Positions 17,192 through 24,394 of a stretch of DNA of 64,000 nucleotides are shown here, one piece after another. Origin of the DNA: Bdellovibrionia bacterium (GTDB lineage Bacteria; Bdellovibrionota; Bdellovibrionia; Bdellovibrionales; JAGQZY01); NCBI GenBank assembly GCA_030427805.1, contig JAUICP010000001.1, positions 992,001 through 1,056,000 on the forward strand. The letters are read 5' to 3'. The notes beneath the pieces are model-generated. The model did not search any database. It saw nothing but the letters and a program-made list of their open reading frames with translations, and was not told the origin of the DNA. How positions within the stretch are numbered: the first letter of the stretch is position 1; each line of letters starts with the position of its first letter. The position numbers and the translations under genes are program-made.

Positions 17192-18292
17192 ATGATTCCA
17201 TTTGTCGATTTAAAACCCCAGTATGCGGCCCTTAAAACCGATATCAATGAGGCTATCCAGAAAGTTCTCGATCACGGTCAATTTATTCTTGGCCCAGAGG
17301 TTCAGCATTTCGAAAAAGAGCTTTTTGAATACACGGGCGGAGCCCACTCACTCTGTGTTGCTAGCGGAACAGATGCATTGATGATTGCAATGATGGCCAT
17401 CGACATTCAGCCGGGCGACGAAATTATCACCACTTCGTTTTCGTTTTTTGCAACGGCTGAAATCATTGCCGTACTCGGTGCTAAACCTATTTTTGTGGAC
17501 ATCGAAAAAGATACTTACAATCTTGACGCCAATAAAATCGAGCAAGCGGTAACGAGCAAAACAAAAGCAATTATTCCGGTTTCGCTTTACGGTCAGTGTG
17601 CGAACATGGATGAGATCAATACCATTGCACAAAAGCATAACTTAACTGTGATCGAAGATGCAGCGCAAAGCTTTGGAGCCAAATACAAGGGTAAAAAATC
17701 CTGTAATGTTTCAACTTTAGCGTGCACGAGTTTCTTTCCGGCAAAACCTCTTGGTTGTTATGGCGATGGTGGAGCGGTTTTTTCTCAAGATAAGGATCTT
17801 GCCGATAAAATGGAGAGCATTCGTACTCACGGTCAAGAAGGTCGTTACAACCACGTTCGATTGGGAATTAACGGACGCATGGACTCGATTCAATGTGCGG
17901 TTCTTACACAAAAACTCAAAAGATATGATTGGGAAATCGAACAACGACAGAAGGTCGCTGGCATGTACACCGAAGGCCTTAAAGAATTAGAAGGTAAGAT
18001 TCAACTTCCTGTGGTTCGTGATGATCGAGATTCGGTATGGGCCCAATATACAATTGCCGTTGATAATCGCGACCAATTCCAAGCCCAACTTAAAGAAAAG
18101 GGAATTCCAACAAGCGTTCACTATCCAGTGCCCATGCACATGCAGCCAGCCCTTAAAAAGCTCGTCGACGTGCGCTTTGATCTATCGATTTCAGAACAGG
18201 CTGGTAAGCGTGTCGTGAGTCTTCCGATGTACGCCGACATGCCAGATGGCGATGTTCAAAAAGTCATCGAAGCTGTAAAGAGCTGTTGGTAG
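17192..18292 (+). CDS. wbpE: WbpE-like DegT/DnrJ/EryC1 aminotransferase
   Basis: A 366-residue PLP-dependent sugar aminotransferase. It starts IPFVDLKPQYAALK, typical of the WbpE/WlbC group that converts UDP-3-keto-GlcNAcA to UDP-GlcNAc3NA. The PLP-binding Lys is K185 in SFFPAKPLG, with Asp156 in IEDAAQSFG. AGAGGTGAAAT precedes the ATG. The gene stands alone, 13 kb from the rest of the ManNAc3NAcA pathway genes (wbpA, wbpB, wbpD, wbpI at 32.6-38 kb). That run contains no aminotransferase of its own, and the only other one in the window fits the legionaminate route, so this gene probably fills the missing step. Confidence 0.85.
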   Translation: MIPFVDLKPQYAALKTDINEAIQKVLDHGQFILGPEVQHFEKELFEYTGGAHSLCVASGTDALMIAMMAIDIQPGDEIITTSFSFFATAEIIAVLGAKPIFVDIEKDTYNLDANKIEQAVTSKTKAIIPVSLYGQCANMDEINTIAQKHNLTVIEDAAQSFGAKYKGKKSCNVSTLACTSFFPAKPLGCYGDGGAVFSQDKDLADKMESIRTHGQEGRYNHVRLGINGRMDSIQCAVLTQKLKRYDWEIEQRQKVAGMYTEGLKELEGKIQLPVVRDDRDSVWAQYTIAVDNRDQFQAQLKEKGIPTSVHYPVPMHMQPALKKLVDVRFDLSISEQAGKRVVSLPMYADMPDGDVQKVIEAVKSCW

Positions 18293-18414
18293 AAGCTTCC
18301 TTTTGGTAGCGCGCTCGCGTTAGAACGCAGATCTCATTTTGGTTTGTTAGCGAGTTTTAGCCTATTTGGCTTTTGCGAGTAACGCAGATGCACTACCAAA
18401 AGATACCTTCTACC
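18288..18414. repeat. 127-bp element with 22-bp terminal inverted repeats (dispersed repeat, copy 2)
   Basis: The left arm (18288-18309) and right arm (18393-18414) are inverted copies matching at 18 of 22 positions; each consists of GGTAGAAG, four unmatched bases and CTTTTGGTAG. The interior contains AACGCAGAT twice and further partial palindromes. The left arm overlaps the stop codon of the aminotransferase gene. It resembles a MITE or long-hairpin repeat; I see no target-site duplication. Confidence 0.65.
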
Positions 18415-18431
18415 TTTTGAAAGAAGTATAA

Positions 18432-18457
18432 AATGGGTGCCCAAGGGCGCCCATTTC
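18432..18457. terminator. Strong hairpin downstream of the aminotransferase gene
   Basis: AAATGGGTGCCC and GGGCGCCCATTT form a 12-bp stem with one G-T pair and a minimal loop. T-rich sequence follows on both strands. Probable bidirectional terminator between convergent transcription units. The rest of 18293-18709 (417 bases) holds copy 2 of the repeat, this hairpin and a second hairpin; I see no supported gene. Confidence 0.6.
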
Positions 18458-18679
18458 TTGTTTGAGGGGCACATATCTGAAGATTTTGGATAAAAAGGGT
18501 GCAAAAAGCGCCAAAGCTGATTTAGCGGGTAAGATTTCAGCTTTTTAAATTCAATTTGTTAGGGGCTTTTAGCAGTTCTTACACTGGGAGATGAATAATT
18601 ATAAAGCCTCGAAGATATGTTGAGCTTTATGCAAATAAAAAGGAATATCAAAGTCCGCCTAGGGGTAGGTGTATTGGAA

Positions 18680-18711
18680 GGTCAAAAGCAAAGAGCTTTT
18701 GGCCTTTTTTT
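18680..18711. terminator. Rho-independent-type terminator hairpin
   Basis: GGTCAAAAGC and GCTTTTGGCC form a 10-bp stem around a five-base loop, followed on the plus strand by seven Ts. It lies immediately beyond the stop codon of the leftward gene ending at 18710, so it may terminate transcription from both sides. Confidence 0.7.
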
Positions 18712-19243
18712 ATCGATGAAACTCGGGCACAAATACATTCATTCGCGTACTACAGTAGTAGCGTCCTTCGCGTTTTAGAGTAAAACTAAAAACACCAGGG
18801 CGAGTAGACTCGACCTCAACGGGGTTTCCGACAATCATATTTGAATTAATGTGTGTTCCGTAACCAATAAATTCATTAAAGCTGAGTTTGGTATCCCAGA
18901 TTTCGTGGCGACTGGCATTGTCTGGTACTTTAAAACCATCGGTATTAGCTGGTCTTCCATCGCGAGTTCGATATTGATAATAGCGAATGACCATTTCGAA
19001 CTGATTCATTTGCTCGCGACTGAGACTTGATTTAATGGCAAGTCTTTGAAAGGGAAGACCCTCAAGAGTCCACCGAGTTGGGATAGCTTCGACCCACCAG
19101 TTTTCATAGGGGGAGCGGTCTCCTTCGTTGAGTGCAAAGATACGCATGATTTGTAAACCACGCTCCTCACAACTATAACTATTTCTCGCTTGGGAGATGC
19201 TTGCAACTAAGGTGATCAAAATAACTAAGCTCAAATACTTCAT
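18710..19243 (-). CDS. Hypothetical exported protein
   Basis: A 177-residue protein of unknown function. I chose the ATG at 19243, which overlaps the upstream stop as ATGA and opens with a good signal peptide (residues 1-19, ending ISQA). The mature protein has two Cys, one near each end (SYSCEERG and YYCSTRM), that could form a disulphide, and is rich in aromatic residues and Arg. It is translationally coupled to the L,D-transpeptidase and may be an accessory or regulatory protein for it. Confidence 0.72.
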   Translation of the reverse strand: MKYLSLVILITLVASISQARNSYSCEERGLQIMRIFALNEGDRSPYENWWVEAIPTRWTLEGLPFQRLAIKSSLSREQMNQFEMVIRYYQYRTRDGRPANTDGFKVPDNASRHEIWDTKLSFNEFIGYGTHINSNMIVGNPVEVESTRPGVFSFTLKREGRYYCSTRMNVFVPEFHR

Positions 19244-21165
19244 TCTTCTACCGTCATAACTTCGGTTCCACAATAGGAGGCACCGAGGTCCCTTTCTCTT
19301 GGTGAGTAAGTATAAAAAATTCCTCCACCTTGTCGTGGCCTTGGTGCTACTGGTTCTCTCCAGTCAGCATTTTCAAATCCTACGACTCCAAAAATATCTT
19401 TAAGGTAATTATAATTGCTTGATTCAACGGTTGGACACCCATGGGATCGTCCTTGATAACCACTCAGTTGACCGTTTTGTGCTGGATCAGTGACTCGGCC
19501 ATCTGAATTCACGTACCAACCTCTATGCACGACAACTCCACGATCAAAAGAGTTGTCATTGATTCCGCGTTCAACACCGTGAAGTTTAATCCCTTGGGAC
19601 CATGACTTTCCGGTGGAGTGGAGTTGTCCGGTAATATGAAAGCCCGAAGGCATGCGGTTTGAATTTGGTACATTACTAAAAACTTGAGTAATTCGAGTTG
19701 TGTTCGAGCTTCCGTTTCCGGTGGCCATCACTTCGACTTCACCGGTGCAAAAATCGATTATAAAAAGTCGTCTGCGGTTACTATTTGTCGTTTGTTGGTT
19801 GATGGCATGCTTACATTCATTATTAATGCGTACTCCACCATCATAACCGCTAGCACTTGATGAGACTTCAAATAAAGTATTTTGATGGCGCTGCCTAAAA
19901 CAGTTGAGCTGGTAAAAGGCCGTTTCATCTCCACCAAGGGCTCTAAAGTTAGCTAGAGCGGTTTCGGTATTGTCATCAAGGGTTTCGTTTTCGCCAGCGT
20001 GATGCTCACCCGCCGGAGCACGGTCAACGCCAGTGCCATCGCCAGGACCCACTTCTTCGGTTTGCCCAAGGTTTTCTGGGCGAGCCCGTGGCCTTGGCAC
20101 TTCAGCCGGAGCCCAAGGGGAGTCTGATAAATCAAGATTAGCGGCAGCGGGGCCTTCATTGGCGGGTTCGGCTTCGGGATTAGCTGCAATTCCCAGGCGT
20201 TCCGTTTCCCCAACGACTCCGACTTGTCCAGCTTCGTCGCCGACTACGCCATCGGCAACAATAGGTGTATCCGTTTCACCATCGGCAACGACCGGAGCAG
20301 CGTCTTCGTCAGGTTCTGGTGCAGGAGGTTCTATCGCTAAAGACTCTCCAGTGACATTAAGACTTGAGATAACTTGTCCGCGGGCCCTTAGGGTTACGCA
20401 GGCGTCGTAAGTGGGGTGACGATCACAAAAGCTTCCAGCTTCTGTAACAACCCGTTGGTAGTTTTCTCGAAAGGCGGGCTCATCTCTGAGTCTTTGAACG
20501 ACTTGATCGTGGCCACCGCGGCGTTCTGATTCGGCCGCACAGGCTTCGGTGAGTCCATTGAAATTAGAAATGGTGATGCAAAATCCTTTTCCATCATCAC
20601 CACCCCCAAACAAAACCGGATTGCACCTGAACTGATTGCTCGGACCACAATAATGATTGCGGTCGTAGAGCTGGTATTCAGATGAATCTAAAAGTCCGGA
20701 CCGGGCTGCACGCCAAGGGCGTTGACAGCGTCCACCAATCCGTACTGAAGGCCACCCACCAAAAAAGCACAACTCTCCATCGGCTCTTGCCTGGCTATTT
20801 CTCAACAGTTCGTCAATGAACATCAATGAGTAGGGTCGCCTAATTTTTTTTCTTCTTTTATTATATTTATAGCTTCTCGGCGTTCCCTTAAAAGGAACCT
20901 TCCCTATTAAACGATCGTTGTGTTTCATCACTTCAACGACAGCTTTATAGAAGCCAATAAATTCTTTTTTTGAGCAAGCCACAAGACAGTGCCTATAGAG
21001 CTTGCGCAAATCTATGTTTTTGGGTCTTTTCTTAAGTTGTTTTGTAGAAGTCACCGTTTGTTTGCGACTTCGACACTCGCCTGTAGTTGTGGATACGCTC
21101 GCTATTAAAAAGACAGTCACACTTAGAAAAGAAAATACCCATCGTGGTATATTCAATTCTCTCAT
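19240..21165 (-). CDS. L,D-transpeptidase (YkuD_2-type murein transpeptidase) with long N-terminal extension
   Basis: A 641-residue exported protein. The start chosen is the ATG at 21165 (an in-frame GTG lies three codons upstream). A signal peptide covers about residues 1-30. Residues 35-260 form a Cys-containing domain I do not recognise. Residues 280-400 are a Pro/Glu/Val/Asp-rich linker with VVADGETDTP-like repeats. The C-terminal part is the catalytic domain: SGFHITGQLHS, then GVVVHRGWYV, and the active-site SHGCPTV near residue 595 with the nucleophilic Cys. Such enzymes form 3-3 cross-links or attach proteins to peptidoglycan. The protein is much longer than usual for the family. It is followed by an overlapping small exported gene. 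Confidence 0.88.
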   Translation of the reverse strand: MRELNIPRWVFSFLSVTVFLIASVSTTTGECRSRKQTVTSTKQLKKRPKNIDLRKLYRHCLVACSKKEFIGFYKAVVEVMKHNDRLIGKVPFKGTPRSYKYNKRRKKIRRPYSLMFIDELLRNSQARADGELCFFGGWPSVRIGGRCQRPWRAARSGLLDSSEYQLYDRNHYCGPSNQFRCNPVLFGGGDDGKGFCITISNFNGLTEACAAESERRGGHDQVVQRLRDEPAFRENYQRVVTEAGSFCDRHPTYDACVTLRARGQVISSLNVTGESLAIEPPAPEPDEDAAPVVADGETDTPIVADGVVGDEAGQVGVVGETERLGIAANPEAEPANEGPAAANLDLSDSPWAPAEVPRPRARPENLGQTEEVGPGDGTGVDRAPAGEHHAGENETLDDNTETALANFRALGGDETAFYQLNCFRQRHQNTLFEVSSSASGYDGGVRINNECKHAINQQTTNSNRRRLFIIDFCTGEVEVMATGNGSSNTTRITQVFSNVPNSNRMPSGFHITGQLHSTGKSWSQGIKLHGVERGINDNSFDRGVVVHRGWYVNSDGRVTDPAQNGQLSGYQGRSHGCPTVESSNYNYLKDIFGVVGFENADWREPVAPRPRQGGGIFYTYSPRERDLGASYCGTEVMTVEE

Positions 21166-21369
21166 AATTCTCACTCTCTACCCCTTCTTATATGAAAAGC
21201 TCGTTCCAACTCCTGTCCCATGGGGTGTCAGGATTTTTGACGATTATTAATGTGTGATTTTGGGGAGTTAGGGAGTCCCTTTTTGAAACGCCTAGATTCT
21301 AAGTAGGGCCGAATTGAACAAAGCTTACATAGCTATCAAAAAGTTTATCAGGCGTTGAAGTGCCTCCAG

Positions 21370-21410
21370 GGTGCCAGGCACCAAATGGGAGCGAGATTGC
21401 GTTATTACCT
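21370..21410. repeat. Dispersed palindromic repeat, copy 3
   Basis: GGTGCC-A-GGCACC at 21370-21382, then AAATGGGAGCG and a diverged arm ending TTATTACC. It matches the first 20 bases of copy 1 with one change. This copy lies between divergent genes. Confidence 0.5.
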
Positions 21411-21455
21411 ATTCGATTTGAGTTAAAAAGTGAAAAATTTTTCTGGTTCGGTAGC

Positions 21456-21548
21456 ATGTGGTTGTTCACTTTGTTGTCGGGAAAGAGTGGTTCAAACGGC
21501 CTGAGAGGAGAATGTCCGGATCCCGGAACTTTATGTGAAATAGGGTAA
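21456..21548 (+). CDS. Candidate small peptide, possible YcaO substrate
   Basis: A 30-codon frame starting with ATG and ending TAA. It opens with a short hydrophobic stretch (MWLFTLLSG) and continues with a Ser/Gly/Cys/Pro-rich tail (GECPDPGTLCEIG, Cys at 20 and 27). Cys, Ser and Thr next to Gly or Pro are the sort of residues YcaO cyclodehydratases act on, and the frame ends about 90 bases before the YcaO operon. The ribosome site is weak (GGTAGC), and a frame this short can occur by chance. It is listed as a candidate only; no homology is recognised. Confidence 0.2.
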   Translation: MWLFTLLSGKSGSNGLRGECPDPGTLCEIG

Positions 21549-21641
21549 TAGGAGGAGCCTACACGCTGCTGTCATTTTTTCAGCTTTCGTTGAATTCTAG
21601 GGCAATTTCAGATACTTCCAAGTCTTCCCAGGGGGTATTTT

Positions 21642-21986
21642 TTGAAGAAGACAATCGCAGCTATTTTAACGTCCAGTCAGTTAGTTAACGCAAATCCTAT
21701 TGAGATTCCGCTCGTGGTTTTAGATCAAAACCCTCAGCTAAAGGACACAATTCTAGAGCAAGAGCTCAGTGGTTTTCTAAGCTTCAGAATCGAAGGTGAT
21801 TATATTATAGTATCTGGGACGCGACAGCTTGAGCATGTCTACGGCTCTGAAAATAGTTTTGGTGATTTAGAGAGTGGTTTACTCGAAGAATTCCTCAGAG
21901 ATGAACTAGGTACAGAGTTCAATTTTTTAAGAAGTAGCGTCTTCGAGGCTGTTGTAGGTTCCCAGGATGACCATCCTACTAGGTAG
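21642..21986 (+). CDS. Small unknown protein, first gene of the YcaO operon
   Basis: A 114-residue protein starting at TTG with GGGGG eight bases upstream; no ATG is available in frame before the previous stop. It has no Cys, is acidic, and alternates short beta-like stretches (FLSFRIEGDYIIVSGT) with a Glu/Leu helix (LESGLLEEFLRDELG). The N-terminus is only mildly hydrophobic, so export is uncertain. Its last 20 bases overlap the start of the solute-binding lipoprotein, so the two are coupled. It might be a precursor, a chaperone-like recognition protein for the YcaO enzyme or a regulator; I recognise no family. Confidence 0.6.
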   Translation: MKKTIAAILTSSQLVNANPIEIPLVVLDQNPQLKDTILEQELSGFLSFRIEGDYIIVSGTRQLEHVYGSENSFGDLESGLLEEFLRDELGTEFNFLRSSVFEAVVGSQDDHPTR

Positions 21987-23502
21987 CGAGAAATTTCGAT
22001 TATTACTAGCACTTCCACTTTTCTTGTTGATAGGTTGTTTGAAATTGACTGATAAGACTTCTAAGATGAAATACATAATTACTGAAACTGGAAAATATAG
22101 TTCTCTTGATCCACTTCATGGAGACTCTACAAGTAACCTTCCCGTGCAAAGGATGATTTATTCAACGATCTTAGAAGTTTCTTCTACAGATGATTACCAG
22201 AGTTTCATATTAGATTCATTTGCATTCGACTCCTCAAAACTTAAGTTAACCTTTAAAATCAGTAAGACAGCTAAATTCTCTGATGGAGAAAATATTACGT
22301 CAAAAGATATAGTCTATTCTATTCTTAGGATGCTAAAGGCACGACCTAGTTATCCGGTGCTCAATAAAATAAAAGGGAGCATAGAGTGGAGCGGTAATCT
22401 TGATGTGCTTCCCGAAGGAATTTCTTATGATGAAGAAAACGTAAAAATAGAATTTACAGAAATGAATTTTAATCCTCTTTCAAGATTCTGTATGGAAATA
22501 TTTTCTATCATACCTTCAAGATGTGTGGATCCTGTTACTGCAGATATTGAATGTGGCTCAATTCCCTCTTCAGGTCCTTATACAATAGACAGTGAATCAG
22601 AATCGACAATAGTATTTAAGAAAAATCATTTTTTTAGAACTTCGAAAGATCGAAATTTCCCAGAAGTTATCGAGTTTAAATATGAATCCATGAGTGAATA
22701 CCTTCGAGGCAATGTTCAATTAGAAAATAATGTCGTCTTAACTTCTAATGAGCTTTATGTTCCCTTGAGTGCAATTGAGAAGTTGGAAAATAGGTATAGG
22801 GTTACGAAAAAACCTAAAGTTAGGTTTAGAGCGTTAGAACTTAGACCAAATGGAATTTTTAAAGATAAAAATTGTAGAATCGAATTTACACGACTGTTTC
22901 GTAAATATGCTCACAAAGTAGGAATTGAGGTTGAGAACTCAGTATTTACAAAAATCATGAGTGGCTATCAAAAATTTGAAGAGTTACCGAAGCAGAAATG
23001 TATCAATAAAGGAAAAGTCCGTTGGGGCTATGTCAGGAAATATGAAGATGAAAGCGACCTAAAGTCGGTTATGAGTATGATTGCAAAAGAGGACAATACA
23101 TTCTCCATTAATTCTCCTCTAGTTTTCGAGTCGGACAAAGACTATTTGGACGCTATTTATAGTGGCGAATTAGATGTTATTACCCCGAGTAGTGGTTTTT
23201 GGGCGGCAGACCCTGCTGGCGATATTCGAATGTACTTTACACCTAATATGCACAGACACTTGAATTTCATCACTTCCGATCCGGAACTGCAGAAACTACT
23301 GACTGAGCTTGAAAATGATCAGAGCCCTGAGAATTTCATCAAGGTGAATCGCTACCTCTACGAGGATGCGAAATTTAATGTTTATCGACATGCGGCTCGC
23401 TTTTACATGACCAATAAAAATGTCAGTCTCAAAAATCTGCCCCTCGGAATTACATCTCCAGCGCCCTATACCGTTTTAGAGAAGCTCAGTGAAAGTAACT
23501 GA
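21967..23502 (+). CDS. Family 5 (oligopeptide-type) solute-binding lipoprotein without a permease
   Basis: A 511-residue protein. A signal peptide ends in the lipobox Leu-Ile-Gly-Cys (Cys24), so it is a lipoprotein. The fold is that of OppA/DppA-type binding proteins: SLDPLHGDSTSNLPVQRMIY near residue 45 and FKISKTAKFSDGENITSKDI near residue 97 match the conserved N-terminal signature. No permease or ATPase genes lie nearby, so uptake by this locus is unlikely. The gene overlaps the small gene upstream by 20 bases and the YcaO gene downstream by 14. A role as a periplasmic peptide receptor for the sensor kinase two genes later is my inference; donating ligand to a transporter encoded elsewhere is the main alternative. 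Confidence 0.88.
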   Translation: MTILLGSEKFRLLLALPLFLLIGCLKLTDKTSKMKYIITETGKYSSLDPLHGDSTSNLPVQRMIYSTILEVSSTDDYQSFILDSFAFDSSKLKLTFKISKTAKFSDGENITSKDIVYSILRMLKARPSYPVLNKIKGSIEWSGNLDVLPEGISYDEENVKIEFTEMNFNPLSRFCMEIFSIIPSRCVDPVTADIECGSIPSSGPYTIDSESESTIVFKKNHFFRTSKDRNFPEVIEFKYESMSEYLRGNVQLENNVVLTSNELYVPLSAIEKLENRYRVTKKPKVRFRALELRPNGIFKDKNCRIEFTRLFRKYAHKVGIEVENSVFTKIMSGYQKFEELPKQKCINKGKVRWGYVRKYEDESDLKSVMSMIAKEDNTFSINSPLVFESDKDYLDAIYSGELDVITPSSGFWAADPAGDIRMYFTPNMHRHLNFITSDPELQKLLTELENDQSPENFIKVNRYLYEDAKFNVYRHAARFYMTNKNVSLKNLPLGITSPAPYTVLEKLSESN

Positions 23503-24394
23503 CTTATCCCCAATATTGAAGAGTCTTAAAAAAGCAGCCTTGGTACCTGCTAATATTGAACATTCCATAGTTGGTGACTTTCATATGATTAACTATTGGA
23601 ATTCACTAAATAGCGAAATTATTTGCGAGAGTGTTCAATGTGGAATGTCTAAAAATCTAGGTACTGCTTTAGCTAAGTGTACGAGTGAATACATAGAAAG
23701 AGTAGCCGCTAGAGAAAATTACGACAGACATCACAACCAGACCGATATTCGTAGAACAGATGGTTACGCCTGTTACCCTTACAGCGTTGATTCCACAGAG
23801 GATTCTTTAGATCGAGCCAGAGAAAGTGCCCTTTCAGAGGCAATAGAACGGTACACCTGGGCGACCTGGTGGGATGATGAATCCATTGCATTCAAATTAG
23901 AAGAAGTTCATCTTGCCAGTCTTGGTTTTGAAAAAACTGAATCCCTTTTGAAGAGCTTTTTGAATGTATCAAAAATTCAAAAAATTGTTCCACTTTCAAA
24001 TGCTTCCAAAGAGACAATAATCTTGGTTCTGGAGACCGTTCAAGGAGGATACTTAACAGGTGGTGCTTGTGGGCCAAAAGACTCAATCGAAACCATCGAG
24101 CGAGCCTTAGCTGAACTAACAAGACACTGTCTTGCTTATAAGAAACTCCTATCTAATGGGTTAAAGTCTGATAGTTTTTACTCCGAAAGGTTGAGCTTTT
24201 TTGCCAGTGGCCGCGGAAAAGAAACTGTCAGAAAGCGCTTAGATGCCAAGGGGACAAGGTCCATTGAATTGCCGTCTTTGGTGATCGATGAATTGGTACC
24301 TCACTCAATGGATCACTCTTTTCATGTTTATAGGTGTTTGTTTGCGAACCAGCCCTTTTTTGTTGGGGGAGACTTGGAGCGATTGTGTCTCTAA
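23489..24394 (+). CDS. Compact stand-alone YcaO-family protein
   Basis: A 301-residue protein starting at GTG. Three blocks with YcaO-type spacing carry acidic and Arg residues of the ATP/Mg site: GTALAKCTSEYIERV (57-71), SALSEAIERY (113-122) and ALAELTRH (206-213). YcaO enzymes use ATP to activate peptide amide bonds, giving azolines, thioamides or amidines. It lacks the C-terminal Pro-rich tail of azoline-forming enzymes and ends in GGDLERLCL. No E1-like partner, dehydrogenase or TfuA gene is nearby. The gene overlaps the binding protein by 14 bases and the kinase by 10. The substrate is unknown. Family assignment is from motif recognition; confidence in catalytic activity is moderate. Confidence 0.8.
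   Translation: MKVTDLSPILKSLKKAALVPANIEHSIVGDFHMINYWNSLNSEIICESVQCGMSKNLGTALAKCTSEYIERVAARENYDRHHNQTDIRRTDGYACYPYSVDSTEDSLDRARESALSEAIERYTWATWWDDESIAFKLEEVHLASLGFEKTESLLKSFLNVSKIQKIVPLSNASKETIILVLETVQGGYLTGGACGPKDSIETIERALAELTRHCLAYKKLLSNGLKSDSFYSERLSFFASGRGKETVRKRLDAKGTRSIELPSLVIDELVPHSMDHSFHVYRCLFANQPFFVGGDLERLCL

Larger units (their letters stand above)
21166..21641. other. Divergent intergenic region before the YcaO operon
   Basis: About 475 bases between the L,D-transpeptidase and the YcaO operon. It holds copy 3 of the dispersed repeat (21370-21410) and an ATG-started frame of 30 codons (21456-21548). It also holds an AGGAGGAG ribosome-like site at 21550-21557 that is not followed by a standard start codon; only CTG codons lie at a suitable distance. 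No stronger gene is visible. Confidence 0.5.

Noticed and set aside
18540-18710. Possible small RNA ending at the hairpin 18680-18711
   Set aside because: No clear promoter, and the hairpin is adequately explained as a terminator for the convergent gene.
18619-18780. Short plus-strand open frame starting ATG TTG AGC
   Set aside because: It runs through a terminator hairpin and antisense into a better supported gene.
21360-21455. Extending the 30-codon peptide frame upstream to a GTG at 21360
   Set aside because: This would make the dispersed repeat copy part of a coding sequence, with no ribosome site.
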